A DNA stretch of 64,000 nucleotides from Zeugodacus cucurbitae (taxonomy: Eukaryota > Arthropoda > Insecta > Diptera > Tephritidae): positions 81,878,001 through 81,942,000 of the forward strand of contig NC_071667.1 of the NCBI RefSeq assembly GCF_028554725.1. Reading direction: 5' to 3'. The notes below the pieces were generated by a model. It did not search any database, was not told where the DNA came from, and saw only the letters and a list, made by a program, of their open reading frames with translations. This document shows, piece by piece, positions 23,791 to 34,407 of this stretch. Both the position numbers and the translations under genes were made by a program. Each line of letters opens with the position of its first letter. The stretch's first letter is position 1.

Positions 23791-24885
23791 TTGGGAATTC
23801 AGAAACTTAGCAACCCTAGCAATAGTTTATTATAACTGCCAAAAAGTCAATGAATCAAACGAAATTGAGTTTCATTTAACAAAATCGAACCGATGTGCCA
23901 ATAATGAAATGTAACGCAAATTCACCACAATTTCCTTCAAGTGTAGTTTAATGTAATTAAATGCGCACAAAAACAATGCAGCTGCTGTGTTGTAATACAA
24001 CAAATAACACAGCTACTCAATGGCTTATTTTGGTCAATTTGAATGAACTCGAAATGGATTTCATTTATTTATGAGCATTGCAGTGCAATTCGACCACACC
24101 AAAGCACTTTAGTTGTTGCCAACAGTTCAACTCATATACATATGTATGTCTATATTTACATATACATACATATATAGAAATGTAATTGTGGGTGTCTATG
24201 TCCAACAGAAAATTTATTGGTATTAAGCAGACAATCGAATGTGATTGGGTGATTAGGTGGCTCGTTGTGGCTTGCTGCCGTTTGCTTGTTGTATGTGTAG
24301 TATGTATGTATTAGCAGTAAGTTTGGCTTGGATTTGTTGCCAAATAAATACAATTAGTTGTAGAAATCAAATACAAGTTATTTAAATGTTATTGTAATTG
24401 CTTGCTAGTTGTTGTTGTTATTGTTGTTGTTGCTATATATCAACACTTTGTACATGGCTCAATTGAGCATCTAATGCCAAAGCTAATATTTGCAAGTTGT
24501 AAATGTTGTAATAAAGTCATTTCCGGTAGATCGCCTTGCATTTGGGCCACAACGAGTGTCATCACATGGTTTAACTCGTACTGTTGCAAATGATTATATT
24601 ATATTTACTTATTTGTATGTTTGTAGTATTTGCATAGAAGTGTATTAGAAGCTAAACGTGCTTGAAATGCAGTGAGTACATCGGCATGGTAATGAGTGGA
24701 TGAATTGTTGCTACAATCTAGGGTCTAATGGCACGTTAGATATTATTGTAAATTATAAGAACAATAGAAGTTAAAACTTTTCGAGATAACGATAGATTCA
24801 ATCACTAAAGCAAGGTATAAGTAAGGACCGGCTTTATCAATTTTTGGGTAAGAACATATAATAAGCTCAGATAAATATTTTCAAT
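23791..24885. other. Intergenic DNA with TTG-rich and TATG microsatellites
   Basis: It contains CATATGTATG-type runs near 24135-24175 and TTG/TTA triplets near 24408-24432. No gene is seen. Confidence 0.5.
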
Positions 24886-25741
24886 AACTATGCCGTGATA
24901 CGAGCTGCAGAGCTAAATAGAGAAGGTACAATCTTCTATAAGAGTGTACAGCTGCTGGCGTACGCCGATGATATTGATATCATCGGAAGCAACAACCGCA
25001 CCGTTTGTTCTGCTTTTTCCAGACTAGATAAAGAAGCGAAGCGGATGGGTCTGGTGGTAAATGAGGACAAAAGGAAATATCTCTTGTCATCAAATTGGCG
25101 TCTTGGCTCCCACGTCACAGTTGACAGTCATAACTTCGAAGTAGTAGATAGTTTCGTATATCTGGGAACCAGTATCAACAACACCAACAATGTCAGCCTC
25201 GAAATCCAGCGCAGAATCACTCTTGCCAACAGGTGCTACTTTGGACTGAGTAGGCAATTGAACAGTAAAGTCCACTCTCGACGAACCAAAATCAAACTCT
25301 ACAAGTCGCTTATCATTCCCGTCCTGCTCAATGGTGCAGAAGCTTGGTCGATGTCAACATCAGATGAGACGACACTAGGAGTTTTCGAGAGGAAAATTTT
25401 GCGCAGGATTTATGGTCCTCAGAACATTGGCAATGGCGAATACCGCAGACGATGGAACGATGAGCTGTACGAGTTATACGACGACATTGACATAGTTCAG
25501 CGAATAAAAAGACGGCGGCTACGCTGGTCAGGACATGTTGTCCGAATGGACGAAAACACCAGCTCTGAAAGTGTTCGATGCAGTACCCGCCGGAGGAAAC
25601 CGAGGAAGGGGAAGGCCTCTGCTCCGTTGGAGGGACCAGATGAAGAGCGACCTGGTTACACTTGGAATCTCCAACTGGCGCAGAACTGCGAAGGAAAGAG
25701 AGGAGTGGTGCGCTCTCATCGATTCGGCTATAACCGGCTAA
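24886..25741 (+). pseudogene. 5'-truncated LINE reverse transcriptase (RTE-like)
   Basis: The remaining C-terminal part of a reverse transcriptase starts just before the catalytic block QLLAYADDIDIIG. It continues FEVVDSFVYLGTSIN, ITLANRCYFGLSRQL, LYKSLIIPVLLNGAEAW, FERKILRRIYGP, the ELYELYDDIDIVQRIKRRRL segment and RWSGHVVRM, all typical of RTE-like LINEs of insects. Near 25585 a one-base shift moves the frame. The correct continuation (FDAVPAGGNRGRGRP, ISNWRRTAKEREEW) ends at the TAG/TAA region by 25741. Everything upstream of YADD, including the endonuclease, is missing, as expected for target-primed 5' truncation. The long intact frame suggests modest age. Confidence 0.8.
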
Positions 25742-25775
25742 ACGGTTCAACGTCTATCACATACATACATGCGGT

Positions 25776-26023
25776 GAATGAAATAAATCAACTTAGTCTA
25801 TTTTCGAGGCATTTCTTCTAATGATACGGAGAGTAGAGGGAATTGTACAGTTAATTTAGATCTATGACTAGTACCTGGTTATGTAGGATTAATAAATTTG
25901 AATGAAATAAATCAACTTAGTCTATTTTCGAGGCATTTCTTCTAATGATACGGAGAGTAGAGGGAATTGTACAGTTAATTTAGATCTATGACTAGTACCT
26001 GGTTATGTAGGATTAATAAATTT
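25776..26023 (+). repeat. Perfect 124-bp tandem duplication at the LINE 3' end
   Basis: Two adjacent 124-base copies (25776-25899 and 25900-26023) begin GAATGAAATAAATCAACTTA. No difference was found by reading. They follow the LINE stop codon by about 35 bases. Confidence 0.9.
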
Positions 26024-26067
26024 GGAAAGAAGTCAGAAATAAGTTTTAGCATTAGGGTAAATAATAT

Positions 26068-26076
<9 letters not shown>

Positions 26077-26107
<31 letters not shown>
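26077..26107. repeat. (AT)n microsatellite
   Basis: About 15 AT units follow the LINE 3' flank. Confidence 0.9.
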
Positions 26108-26110
<3 letters not shown>

Positions 26111-28469
26111 TTCAAGGTGGTTCACATTAGCCCAAATATTTCAGAATTTGTAAAATTTACTGCTTTCCTTGGGAACATTTATCTACAGTATATATGATAT
26201 CCCATTGTAGATTTAAAGTTAATCTCGCTAAAGCTTTTCATATGAACGAAATTTCTGAACCAACGAAGCGTAAAATTTTCAATTATTTAGCCTCAGCAAC
26301 ATTTTCATAGCAGTTAAACAATTATTTGTCTAGATTACACGCCCTTTAGCTCTTTCGTTTCTTTATTTTCCTACTAATTTCACAAGCTTTTTTTCGTTTG
26401 ATGCTTCCACCAGCTTCCACCGACTTCCACCAAACGTGCTTTCATTCTTTTGCTTGCCTTTCAAGTTGCAGAAACATTTGTGTGTTTTTTGTTTTTGTTG
26501 TCATTCCGCTTTTATTTTATCATCTCCATGGCGCTTTTAATAGAAGCGTCAAAAACATGTTGCGCGTCGCTTTAAAGTTTGGACACATGTCGCTGATGAA
26601 TTTGCCATTCCCATTTAAGGTGTACTCCCCTGCTCTCCCACTGCTCTCACAGCGGCCAATGTTGGTGAGACTTTCCTGGCTGCTGTTGCTGCAACAGGAT
26701 AATCTTTCAGCTTGAGCTCTTGTTTCTGGTTGTTAGCGAGATTAAATGCAGACGATAAGACAAAACAATTATTTGAAATTTTACGCTTGTGCAGTGAATT
26801 TTCCCGTCAACTTATTTATTATATCTGAAAAGCGGTCGGTCACTTTTTAATGTGGAGGAAATTTTTACTATCAGTTGCTTTTGTTGTTCGAATATTGTGT
26901 ATTGGCTCGTGTTTTGTTGATAAAATTTACTAATTGTCTAAATTTGGGCTATAAGGGATGATGATGTACATATAACATTGATTACAAGAGCAATACTCAT
27001 TATATATAATTTTTTGAATATCTTGTGCAGCTAGTTATTTTTTATGAAAGCTTCATATAAGTTTAAGCCAAGAAATTTCTAGACCCCAAACTTTCAAAAC
27101 AGGTCCCTTACTTTAACCTATATACACATACCTACATACATACATATGTATGGACCTAATCGGCTGAATCAGCGCATAAACAACTCCAAAGTTGAATGAA
27201 ACACTTAAATGCAAGCAATTTTTTTTTTAATGACTCGTTATATACTTTAATTAAAACATGCTTGTTGTTGTTGTAGTTATTGTATGCAATTCGCATTTAT
27301 CAAAAAAAAAGCTTGCATTTTGGGTTTTTTGATTTCATTTCGGCCCAAAGTGCAAACAGTTTTTACCTTTAAAGCTTTTTTTATTGAAAATTTTACTTTT
27401 GTTGTTTTTGTTTTTATTTTAAATTGATTTTTATGTTAATTTTTGCTTTTTCTGTTATCGTGTAATAATGTATGTAAACAATAAAATTTACATTTTAAGC
27501 AAGCGTAAATTATTAAATTTAAACTTAAAAAAAATATTGAAATTAAGAAATTTAAAGGTAGAGTAATCGAACTGACAGCGCAACATGAGTTTTCCTTGTA
27601 CCAGCAATTAATCAAGTTGTGGCATTTGGAAACGACTTACCGTTATAAAAAATTTTAGCTTCTTAAGTTTTGATGATTTTATAAAATGTTGGAAAAGCTA
27701 TATTTAAATTATTCAATTAGAATATTATATTTTACTATTTATTATAAATTTATTTTCTTTATTTTTTTTTGTTTTTTTTTTTTTGTTTTCAAGACACGCT
27801 AAATATTGTTAGCTTTTTCAAAGCCCCAACTTTTAACTCAGTTCTACTAATTCCATTTATTTATGATATTTTTTCTATAACATACGATCTCATACTATTT
27901 CATAAGTATTCACTTGCCGTGGTCCAATATGTTGGAGTATTTTTACAAAATAGTCTCCTCGTATATTTGCTATCGCGTTTTGTAATATAATTTTTTGTAA
28001 TTCATCGATTTTAACTTCACTTTTCATTTATTTCCAACTTAAAATGTCGATTTAGCAAGTATTTATAAAGATTCCTTTGTTTATAAAATGTTATTATTCA
28101 ACCTCAATATCGGAAAGGTTTCAAAGTTTTTAAGCTCAGCTCTAATGAAATATATTGTTAACTCTTGGTTATCTGTTTATTTGCGGTATCCAACGAATTA
28201 TTCGAGAGTAAAAACTTTGTTTTACTAAGGTATACATTTGTATATTTCTTTTTCGTTGGGGCAAGTTTTTATGCGGTGGGTCCCAAATACTACGCACAAT
28301 CGCAGAAGTCGGCTTCGTCTTCTCACTTTAGCTTGCCTCCAAACGGATGTCTGTTGGCTATCTAGAGATTACTTGATATAAGACCGGAAGCCGTGAGCTG
28401 CTTGAGCTATAGGTAAAAGAATCGTTCTTGGCCACTCCCAAGTGAATGGCAATCAGAAGCTTTCCTCAC
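26108..28469. other. AT-rich intergenic DNA
   Basis: Only short low-complexity frames are present, with poly-T near 27760-27785 and TTG-rich patches. No gene or classified transposon is seen. Confidence 0.5.
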
Positions 28470-28474
28470 TACCG

Positions 28475-29258
28475 CACAGTGGGCCAGAAGGTAGGCAAAA
28501 GCGGCCAAAACTAAAAAATTTATCAAATTCGTTCGAAAATCCTTACTCGGGGGTTTTCGGGGTCGCTGATTACGAATCTGAAGTAAGTTTTTAAAAATTC
28601 AAAATGGCGGATCCAATATGGCGGACGAAAAATTAAAAACTCATTGGATTCGCTCGAAAATCGTTAGTCGGGGGTTTTTGGGGTCGCTGAACACGAATCC
28701 GGTATTATTTTTCCAAAATTCAAAATGGCGGATCCAATATGGCGGACGACTTTTGACAAAACTTAACGTATTCGTCTGAAAATAGTTACAAGGGGGGTGA
28801 ATCCCCTTGCCTCTCACAAAATAAATACGATTTTTAAGAAACGAAATTTTAAAATTCGGGGTGCTTTTTGGTTTGAGTCCCCTCGCCTCTCACTTTGAAA
28901 AAATAGAAGAAACACATTTAGTCATATTCTTCATCCGTCAATTCAATTTCGTCTAATAGTGAATAATCTTCGTGATTTGTGATACTTTTATCGTCTTCAT
29001 TAGTTGTAATCGAAGTTGTAGTAATTACTTTAGGAATACAAAATAAAGAGTTAAGCCAGTCTTTATTGTTTAAAAACGTAATCAAATTTTACTGTCGAAT
29101 TGAAATTCAAAGTACTGCGGAGTTAAAAATATTTTATTAAATGTAACAAAAATTAGCTAAAATCTACTTTGATATGTGTAGGTTACTATAAACAAAACAA
29201 AAATTAAAAAAAAATAGTCGAGTTTTGGCCGCCTTTGCCTACCTTCTGGCCCACTGTG
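28475..29258. mobile_element. Transib-like MITE (784 bp) with RSS-heptamer ends
   Basis: The left end begins CACAGTGGGCCAGAAGGTAG and the inverted right end begins identically; the terminal inverted repeat runs about 38 bases with one mismatch. A perfect 5-bp target duplication TACCG flanks it (28470-28474 and 29259-29263). Five-base duplications and CAC-initial ends are characteristic of Transib, the superfamily related to RAG1. The interior has two and a half copies of a roughly 120-base unit containing CGGGGGTTTT(T/C)GGGGTCGCTGA and AAATGGCGGATCCAATATGG. No transposase frame remains. Confidence 0.7.
28528..28800. repeat. Internal ~120-bp repeats of the Transib-like MITE
   Basis: Two full units (about 28528-28646 and 28647-28766) and a partial third share TTCG(T/C)TCGAAAATC, GGTCGCTGA and the doubled ATGGCGGA motifs. 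Confidence 0.75.
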
Positions 29259-29263
29259 TACCG

Positions 29264-31165
29264 TAAACTTCTACTTCAATGACCCTAACCTAATTTTTTA
29301 ATGAAGTTTATCATTTATTGCAATGAATGGTTGTTCCTTTCGTTGTATAAGACTTGATGCCCATAAATAAAAAAAACATTGTTAAAACTTAAAATTCAGA
29401 CGATCTCTCTGATCTTTGGTATAAAAAACATTTTCTATATAATATTTATTCGATTTAAAATGAATATTTCCAAAAGTGAATTTTTATCCATGGGCACGTT
29501 TAATATAATTTTGCATTAATCATGCCACATCTCAGAGGTATTAAGGTCAAATTAGCTGGTGGATTGATAGTAATTTTTCTAAGTTTTTACCTCTGAGTTA
29601 GAGTGAATGAACGTGGTTACTATCAATTTTTTCTGTTATATTTTTGGTAGCCCCTACATACATTAAAACCAATCAAGGGTGCAACCACGCCCACTTTTAA
29701 AAGAATTTACGTTTTCTTTTTGAAGTATTTTGGTTAGCACTTTAGGTACTACTCCATAACATCAATTTCTAAGTCAGTTATTCTATTACTTTATGCTTTT
29801 TTGGCCCTGCAAAAGTCCAGTTTCTACCATTTGCAGTTATAATCTCCATATTTTTGTTGAAAATCATTAAGTTTTAGCTTACCCAGACTGATTTGCAATT
29901 AATTTAATTCGTAAATTTTTAATTCAAAATGAACTTATTGACTTGAAATGAAAATTTATGAGCTTCAAAGTATTAAAAACAAAGTTTTTACAAATACGTC
30001 AAAGGTTTTCCCCAAACATAAGGAGCCTTTTCAAAAGAGTAATGTTTCACAAATAAATTTAATTGGTGCAATGACGCCGAAGTTATTTATCAATTCGAAG
30101 TAAAAAACATAAAAATAATTATGCTAATTAACTGCATTGAAAGGTCGACAGGGAGGAATGATGAGGTCCAAGTTCGGGTTAAACAACATATATGTATGTA
30201 TTATATACCCAGCGCACATTTCGAAGATGTGAAATCGTTTAATCGATTTGATTTGATTTCATTATTTTTTTTGAATATTATGTTAGGAATTTTGTGTTCT
30301 GAAAACTGAATATGGTATATATTGGTAGACTAGTTAGAGGGTTATAAATAATACATTTCGTTAAGTGAAGAAAAATATATTGTCTTTATTATAAACATTT
30401 TATTAGAATGCTCTCATAAACTCCTCTTTTCTCTCTCTCTCCAACATTAATGCCTAGCTTGTTAAAGTGTCATATGAAAAGTAATTACCGTATTTTTCAA
30501 TCACTCATTATTGAGTAACCCGCTAATGTCATAATACCTTAATAAAGTAGCTGCGCGCGTGGAAATATTTGTGCAAATATTGCATATTCAAATAATTGCC
30601 GAGAAAGTGAAAACAACACAAAAAACTGTGTCAAAATTGGTTATTGTAAACAATGAATATTCTGCTCAGCGATAAGCCGATTGCTATAATATTGACAGCA
30701 TGAAAGCGAATCTGGTGTTTGAACTTACACAGCGCCATACTATATTTGAACAAACATGAATGTAAATGTCTGTGAATATGTATGTAGATTTGAAACAAAT
30801 ATAATTAATTCGAATACCCTACACAGAGAAAATTTCTTATTTATATATTTTTCGACAAATTTTCAGGCCTCGATGATTACACATGATAATTTAAAATATT
30901 GATGTAGTTTGAGATTATATGGATTTTAGGGTCGCTTCACATATTTCGAAGAATTTTATTTTACTTAAATTGTTTGACTAAGGACTAAACTTTCATCACA
31001 AGTAATACCCTGATTTCAATTTCTATAAAAAATATACAATATTTTGTTAAATTTTCTTTTGCTCTTTGAGAAGAAGATGTTCGATAAAAGATCTCTAAAA
31101 AATATCATGGTTACAAACTTAAATACAAAGCAAGATTCAATGTCATATTCTCAGTGATTCGAACA
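29264..31165. other. AT-rich intergenic DNA
   Basis: A CCACGCCCACTT phrase near 29690 may be a tiny fragment of the 1.2-kb repeat. No gene is recognised. Confidence 0.45.
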
Positions 31166-31167
31166 TA

Positions 31168-32077
31168 AAGGGTGATTTTTTAAGAGCTTGATAACGCATA
31201 AAATTTGCAAAATCTCATCGGTTCTTTATTTGAAACGTTAGATTGGTTCATGACATTTACTTTTTGAAGATAATTTCATTTAAATGTTGACCGCGGCTGC
31301 GTCTTAGGTGGTCCATTCGGAAAGTCCAATTTTGGGCAACTTTTTCGAGCATTTCGGCCGGAATAGCCCGAATTTCTTCGGAAATGTTGTCTTCCAAAGC
31401 TGGAATAGTTGCTGGCTTATTTCTGTAGACTTTAGACTTGACGTAGCCCCACAAAAAATAGTCTAAAGGCGTTAAATCGCATGATCTTGGTGGCCAACTT
31501 ACGGGTCCATTTCTTGAGATGAATTGTTCTCCGAAGTTTTCCCTCAAAATGGCCATAGAATCGCGAGCTGTGTGGCATGTAGCGCCATCTTGTTGAAACC
31601 ACATGTCAACCAAGTTCAGTTCTTCCATTTTTGGCAAAGTTTGTTAGCATCGAACGATAGCGATCGCCATTCACCGTAACGTTGCGTCCAACAGCATCTT
31701 TGAAAAAATACGGTCCAATGATTCCACCAGCGTACAAACCACACCAAACAGTGCATTTTTCGGGATGCATGGGCAGTTCTTGAACGGCTTCTGGTTGCTC
31801 TTCACCCCAAATGCGGCAATTTTGCTCATTTACGTAGCCATTCAACCAGAAATGAGCCTCATCGCTGAACAAAATTTGTCGATAAACACATTTCGAACCG
31901 AACACTGATTTTGGTAATAAAATTCAATGATTTGCAAGCGTTGCTCGTTAGTAAGTCTATTCATGATGAAATGTCAAAGCATACTGAGCATCTTTCTCTT
32001 TGACACCATGTCTGAAATCCCACGTGATCTGTCAAATACTAATGCATGAAAATCCTAACCTCAAAAAAATCACCCGT
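31168..32077 (-). mobile_element. DD41D (rosa-type) mariner with TIRs, internally deleted (910 bp)
   Basis: Ends AAGGGTGATTTTTT and, inverted, ACGGGTGATTTTTT are flanked by TA (31166-31167, 32078-32079). The minus-strand transposase starts near 31962 (MNRLTNEQRLQIIEFYYQN), then a deletion removes most of the helix-turn-helix part. It resumes with ILFSDEAHFWLNGYVN (first Asp). After a one-base shift near 31620 it reads WFQQDGATCHTA (second Asp) and LTPLDYFLWGYVKSKVY (third Asp). Forty-one residues separate the second and third Asp, the DD41D spacing of rosa elements first described in Ceratitis rosa. The frame ends HLRRSRGQHLNEIIFKK. All three catalytic Asp survive but the protein is broken. 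Confidence 0.85.
31257..31905 (-). pseudogene. DD41D mariner transposase catalytic domain (frameshifted)
   Basis: Two overlapping frames cover it: 31905-31606 (99 codons, first Asp plus PEKCTVWCGLYAGGIIGPYF) and 31637-31257 (126 codons, second and third Asp to the C-terminus). One base is lost in the overlap. It would have been the DDD transposase cutting at the terminal repeats. Confidence 0.85.
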
Positions 32078-32079
32078 TA

Positions 32080-33160
32080 GAATGATAGAGATCTCACTTT
32101 ACATATGTAACCTTTCCACCTTTGGAGTTCTCTACCCATAATTATTAAAATTCTCGCAAATCTCTTTTCTTTCATTAGAATCCTTCTCTAGGCCTCTATA
32201 TAACATATGCGATTGATACTTAAAAAAATTACTGTTTCAAATACCTTTGTCTACGCTCGAACTTGAATTTTGTTCAATTATATTACTATATTCAATTATT
32301 TTGAGATTTGTATACAAGTTCGAAAATCTGAAATTTTTTATGATATGCATTGGCATGTCGTGCATGGTATACACTTACCATAAATATTTGTATGCATAAT
32401 TGCGTGATTGAGTTGAACTTGGAACACGTTTTTTTTCAACGCGCTTACTTTTGATTTCATTTTAATGCTTTTTGCTGCCGAATTTGGCTTTAAACTCAGA
32501 AATTTGTTTAATTTATGGACCTGTGAGACTGCGCCCACCTACCTGCCGAGCGGCGCGTTCACGCTAATGTCATTTATTGGCCTGTTGCGGTCAAGTAGGG
32601 TTCACTGCACAGTCACACAGCCTGGCCAGTGTCTCTGAGCCAGACAAAGTGCGCTACGCACTGCGCAGGCGGCGCCGACCTCGTGCAATCACATTTGCCT
32701 TTAATTGCATTGCACAACTGGACATTTCCCTTCGTAACTTCAACAAAAATTTGAAAATAAGAATACAATAAAATACAACAAAAAACACAATACAGCAAAG
32801 AAATTCCATTTAAGAATTTGCGCGCGGCCGGCCACGTTCATTGGCGCACATTTCACCGCAAACCGGATCTGCTAAGCGGGTTTTATGCTGGATTGCCTTT
32901 TTTCTCAGCGGTTCTGCGCTGTTCGTTGATCGATTTTGGCATCTTGCATGGTTTGTTTGACTTTTTTTCGTGATTTTTTTGTGTGCGATTCCTAGCGGCG
33001 CGCACACATTCCGCTAAACAACAGTTCGGTATACGTTGCTACTGTGCTTACGTCGCCGTCTGTGTATTTCAGTGTGGGCTAATGCGAATTTTTGTTCAAA
33101 AGTTAAAAGACGCTTCAATCGGGAGTTAGATGTCACACTGTTTTGGCAGCAGCAACAACC
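32080..33160. other. Intergenic region upstream of gene B
   Basis: The DNA is GC-richer from 32520 and may include regulatory sequence for gene B. No reading frame is convincing. Confidence 0.4.
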
Positions 33161-33171
33161 CAATAAGTTTG

Positions 33172-33180
33172 TGTTTATAA
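33172..33180 (+). promoter_or_regulatory. Candidate TATA box for gene B
   Basis: GTTTATAAAG lies about 120 bases before the gene B start codon. A second TATATAAAG is near 33206. Placement would give a short 5' UTR. Not otherwise supported. Confidence 0.25.
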
Positions 33181-33295
33181 AGAAAGTGCGAAAGTGCTAA
33201 GTGATATATAAAGACACTGCGATTTAAGTAGAATACTGAAGGACACAGTTTAAAGGATTACAAAAATTACAAAAAATAACTGTATATTGTGAAAA

Positions 33296-34309
33296 ATGCA
33301 CGGTTTTGTGAAGAAAATGGTAATTTTGAAAATAGAAAATATTTGTGTAATAAATATTTTAAAAATATTTTATTGAAATATGAACGTTTAAGAAGTAAAT
33401 TTAATCATTTGACTAAGTTTAAGCATAGTTTTTGAACTGAAAATTTAATAATGTAAAAAAAATTAAAAAAATAATAATAATTAAAAAAATAAAATAAAAT
33501 TAATTAATTTTTTTTAATTAAAAAATAAAAAAATTTTAAATAAAAATAATTAATTTTTTTAATTAAAAAATAAAAAAAAATAAAATTTTTTAAAAATTTA
33601 AATTAATTTTTTTTTAATTAAAAATAATAAAATAAAAAATAAATAATAAAATTTTATAATAAATTAAGCGCTTACTATTAAAATTCTGAAATAACAATTT
33701 TCAGTTTTCAAAAAAAAATCCTAACATTTTTGTAAAATGGTTTTTCAACTATAAAAATAATTAAACAACTAACCTCTCCAACAAAAGCTAAAATTATAAT
33801 CTTAATTCTCTCATTTACAGTTAACCATCGCCGCGCTAATGCTACTCTCAGTGCTCGCGACCCAAGCCAGTCCACGTTACTACAAAGTTGGCAAATACGG
33901 CCGTTACAATTTGGACCCAATGCTCGCCTCCGCATCGGATGTGCTGCCGATGGTACAGAGCAACAACTTCGACATGGTGATGGCTGACGACAAATTCCCC
34001 ATGGAATCCATACAGTATCAGAATTTCGCCGGTTTCCATGAACCACAAATGGCGCCAGAGTCCGATTTCAATATGGACGAATCACAGTTCCTGCCAAAGA
34101 ACACACCGCTCCGCGCACCGCAAGCTGTGTCAAAGCAGGAACGCGAAATACGTCAGCGCATCGAAGTAGCCGATCCCAAGTTGGAGAAAAGGAAGATGCT
34201 GAAGTTGAAGAAAGGCGCCTCTGTGCCACGCGGCGCTGAGGCCTATCCATGGGATCAGTTCGATTACGATTTGTATAGCGTGAATCCGGCCAATCAAAAG
34301 AACTACTAA
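33296..34309 (+). CDS. Gene B: small secreted protein (2 coding exons, 170 aa)
   Basis: Exon 1 (33296-33319) codes MHGFVKKM and ends at donor GTAATT. Exon 2 (33821-34309) follows acceptor TTTACAG. The junction is phase 0. Joined residues 1-25 form a signal peptide with hydrophobic core LTIAALMLLSVLA ending TQAS. The mature part starts PRYYKVGKYGRYNLDP, is rich in Met, Asp, Phe and Asn (about 45-95), has a basic stretch KLEKRKMLKLKKG near 135 and ends YDLYSVNPANQKNY. There are no Cys in the mature chain and no transmembrane segment. This start is chosen because it gives a complete signal peptide; the internal ATG at 33839 would lose half of it. The family is unknown. The intron is very A/T-rich. 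Confidence 0.8.
33430..33670. repeat. Extreme A/T low-complexity tract in gene B intron
   Basis: About 240 bases are almost only A and T, made of TTAATT, AAAAATAAAAA and their inverses. This inverted-repeat-rich tract could form hairpins. Confidence 0.8.
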
Positions 34310-34396
34310 TTGACGAATCACTCTTAAACAGTTCTCCAATGTTTTTGTTGTATATTTATGTATTTATTGCCTTGTGATATTTTCTGTTAGCTATTT

Positions 34397-34407
34397 AATA
34401 AAATAAA
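34397..34407 (+). terminator. Poly(A) signals of gene B
   Basis: Two overlapping AATAAA hexamers lie about 90 bases after the stop codon. Confidence 0.65.
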
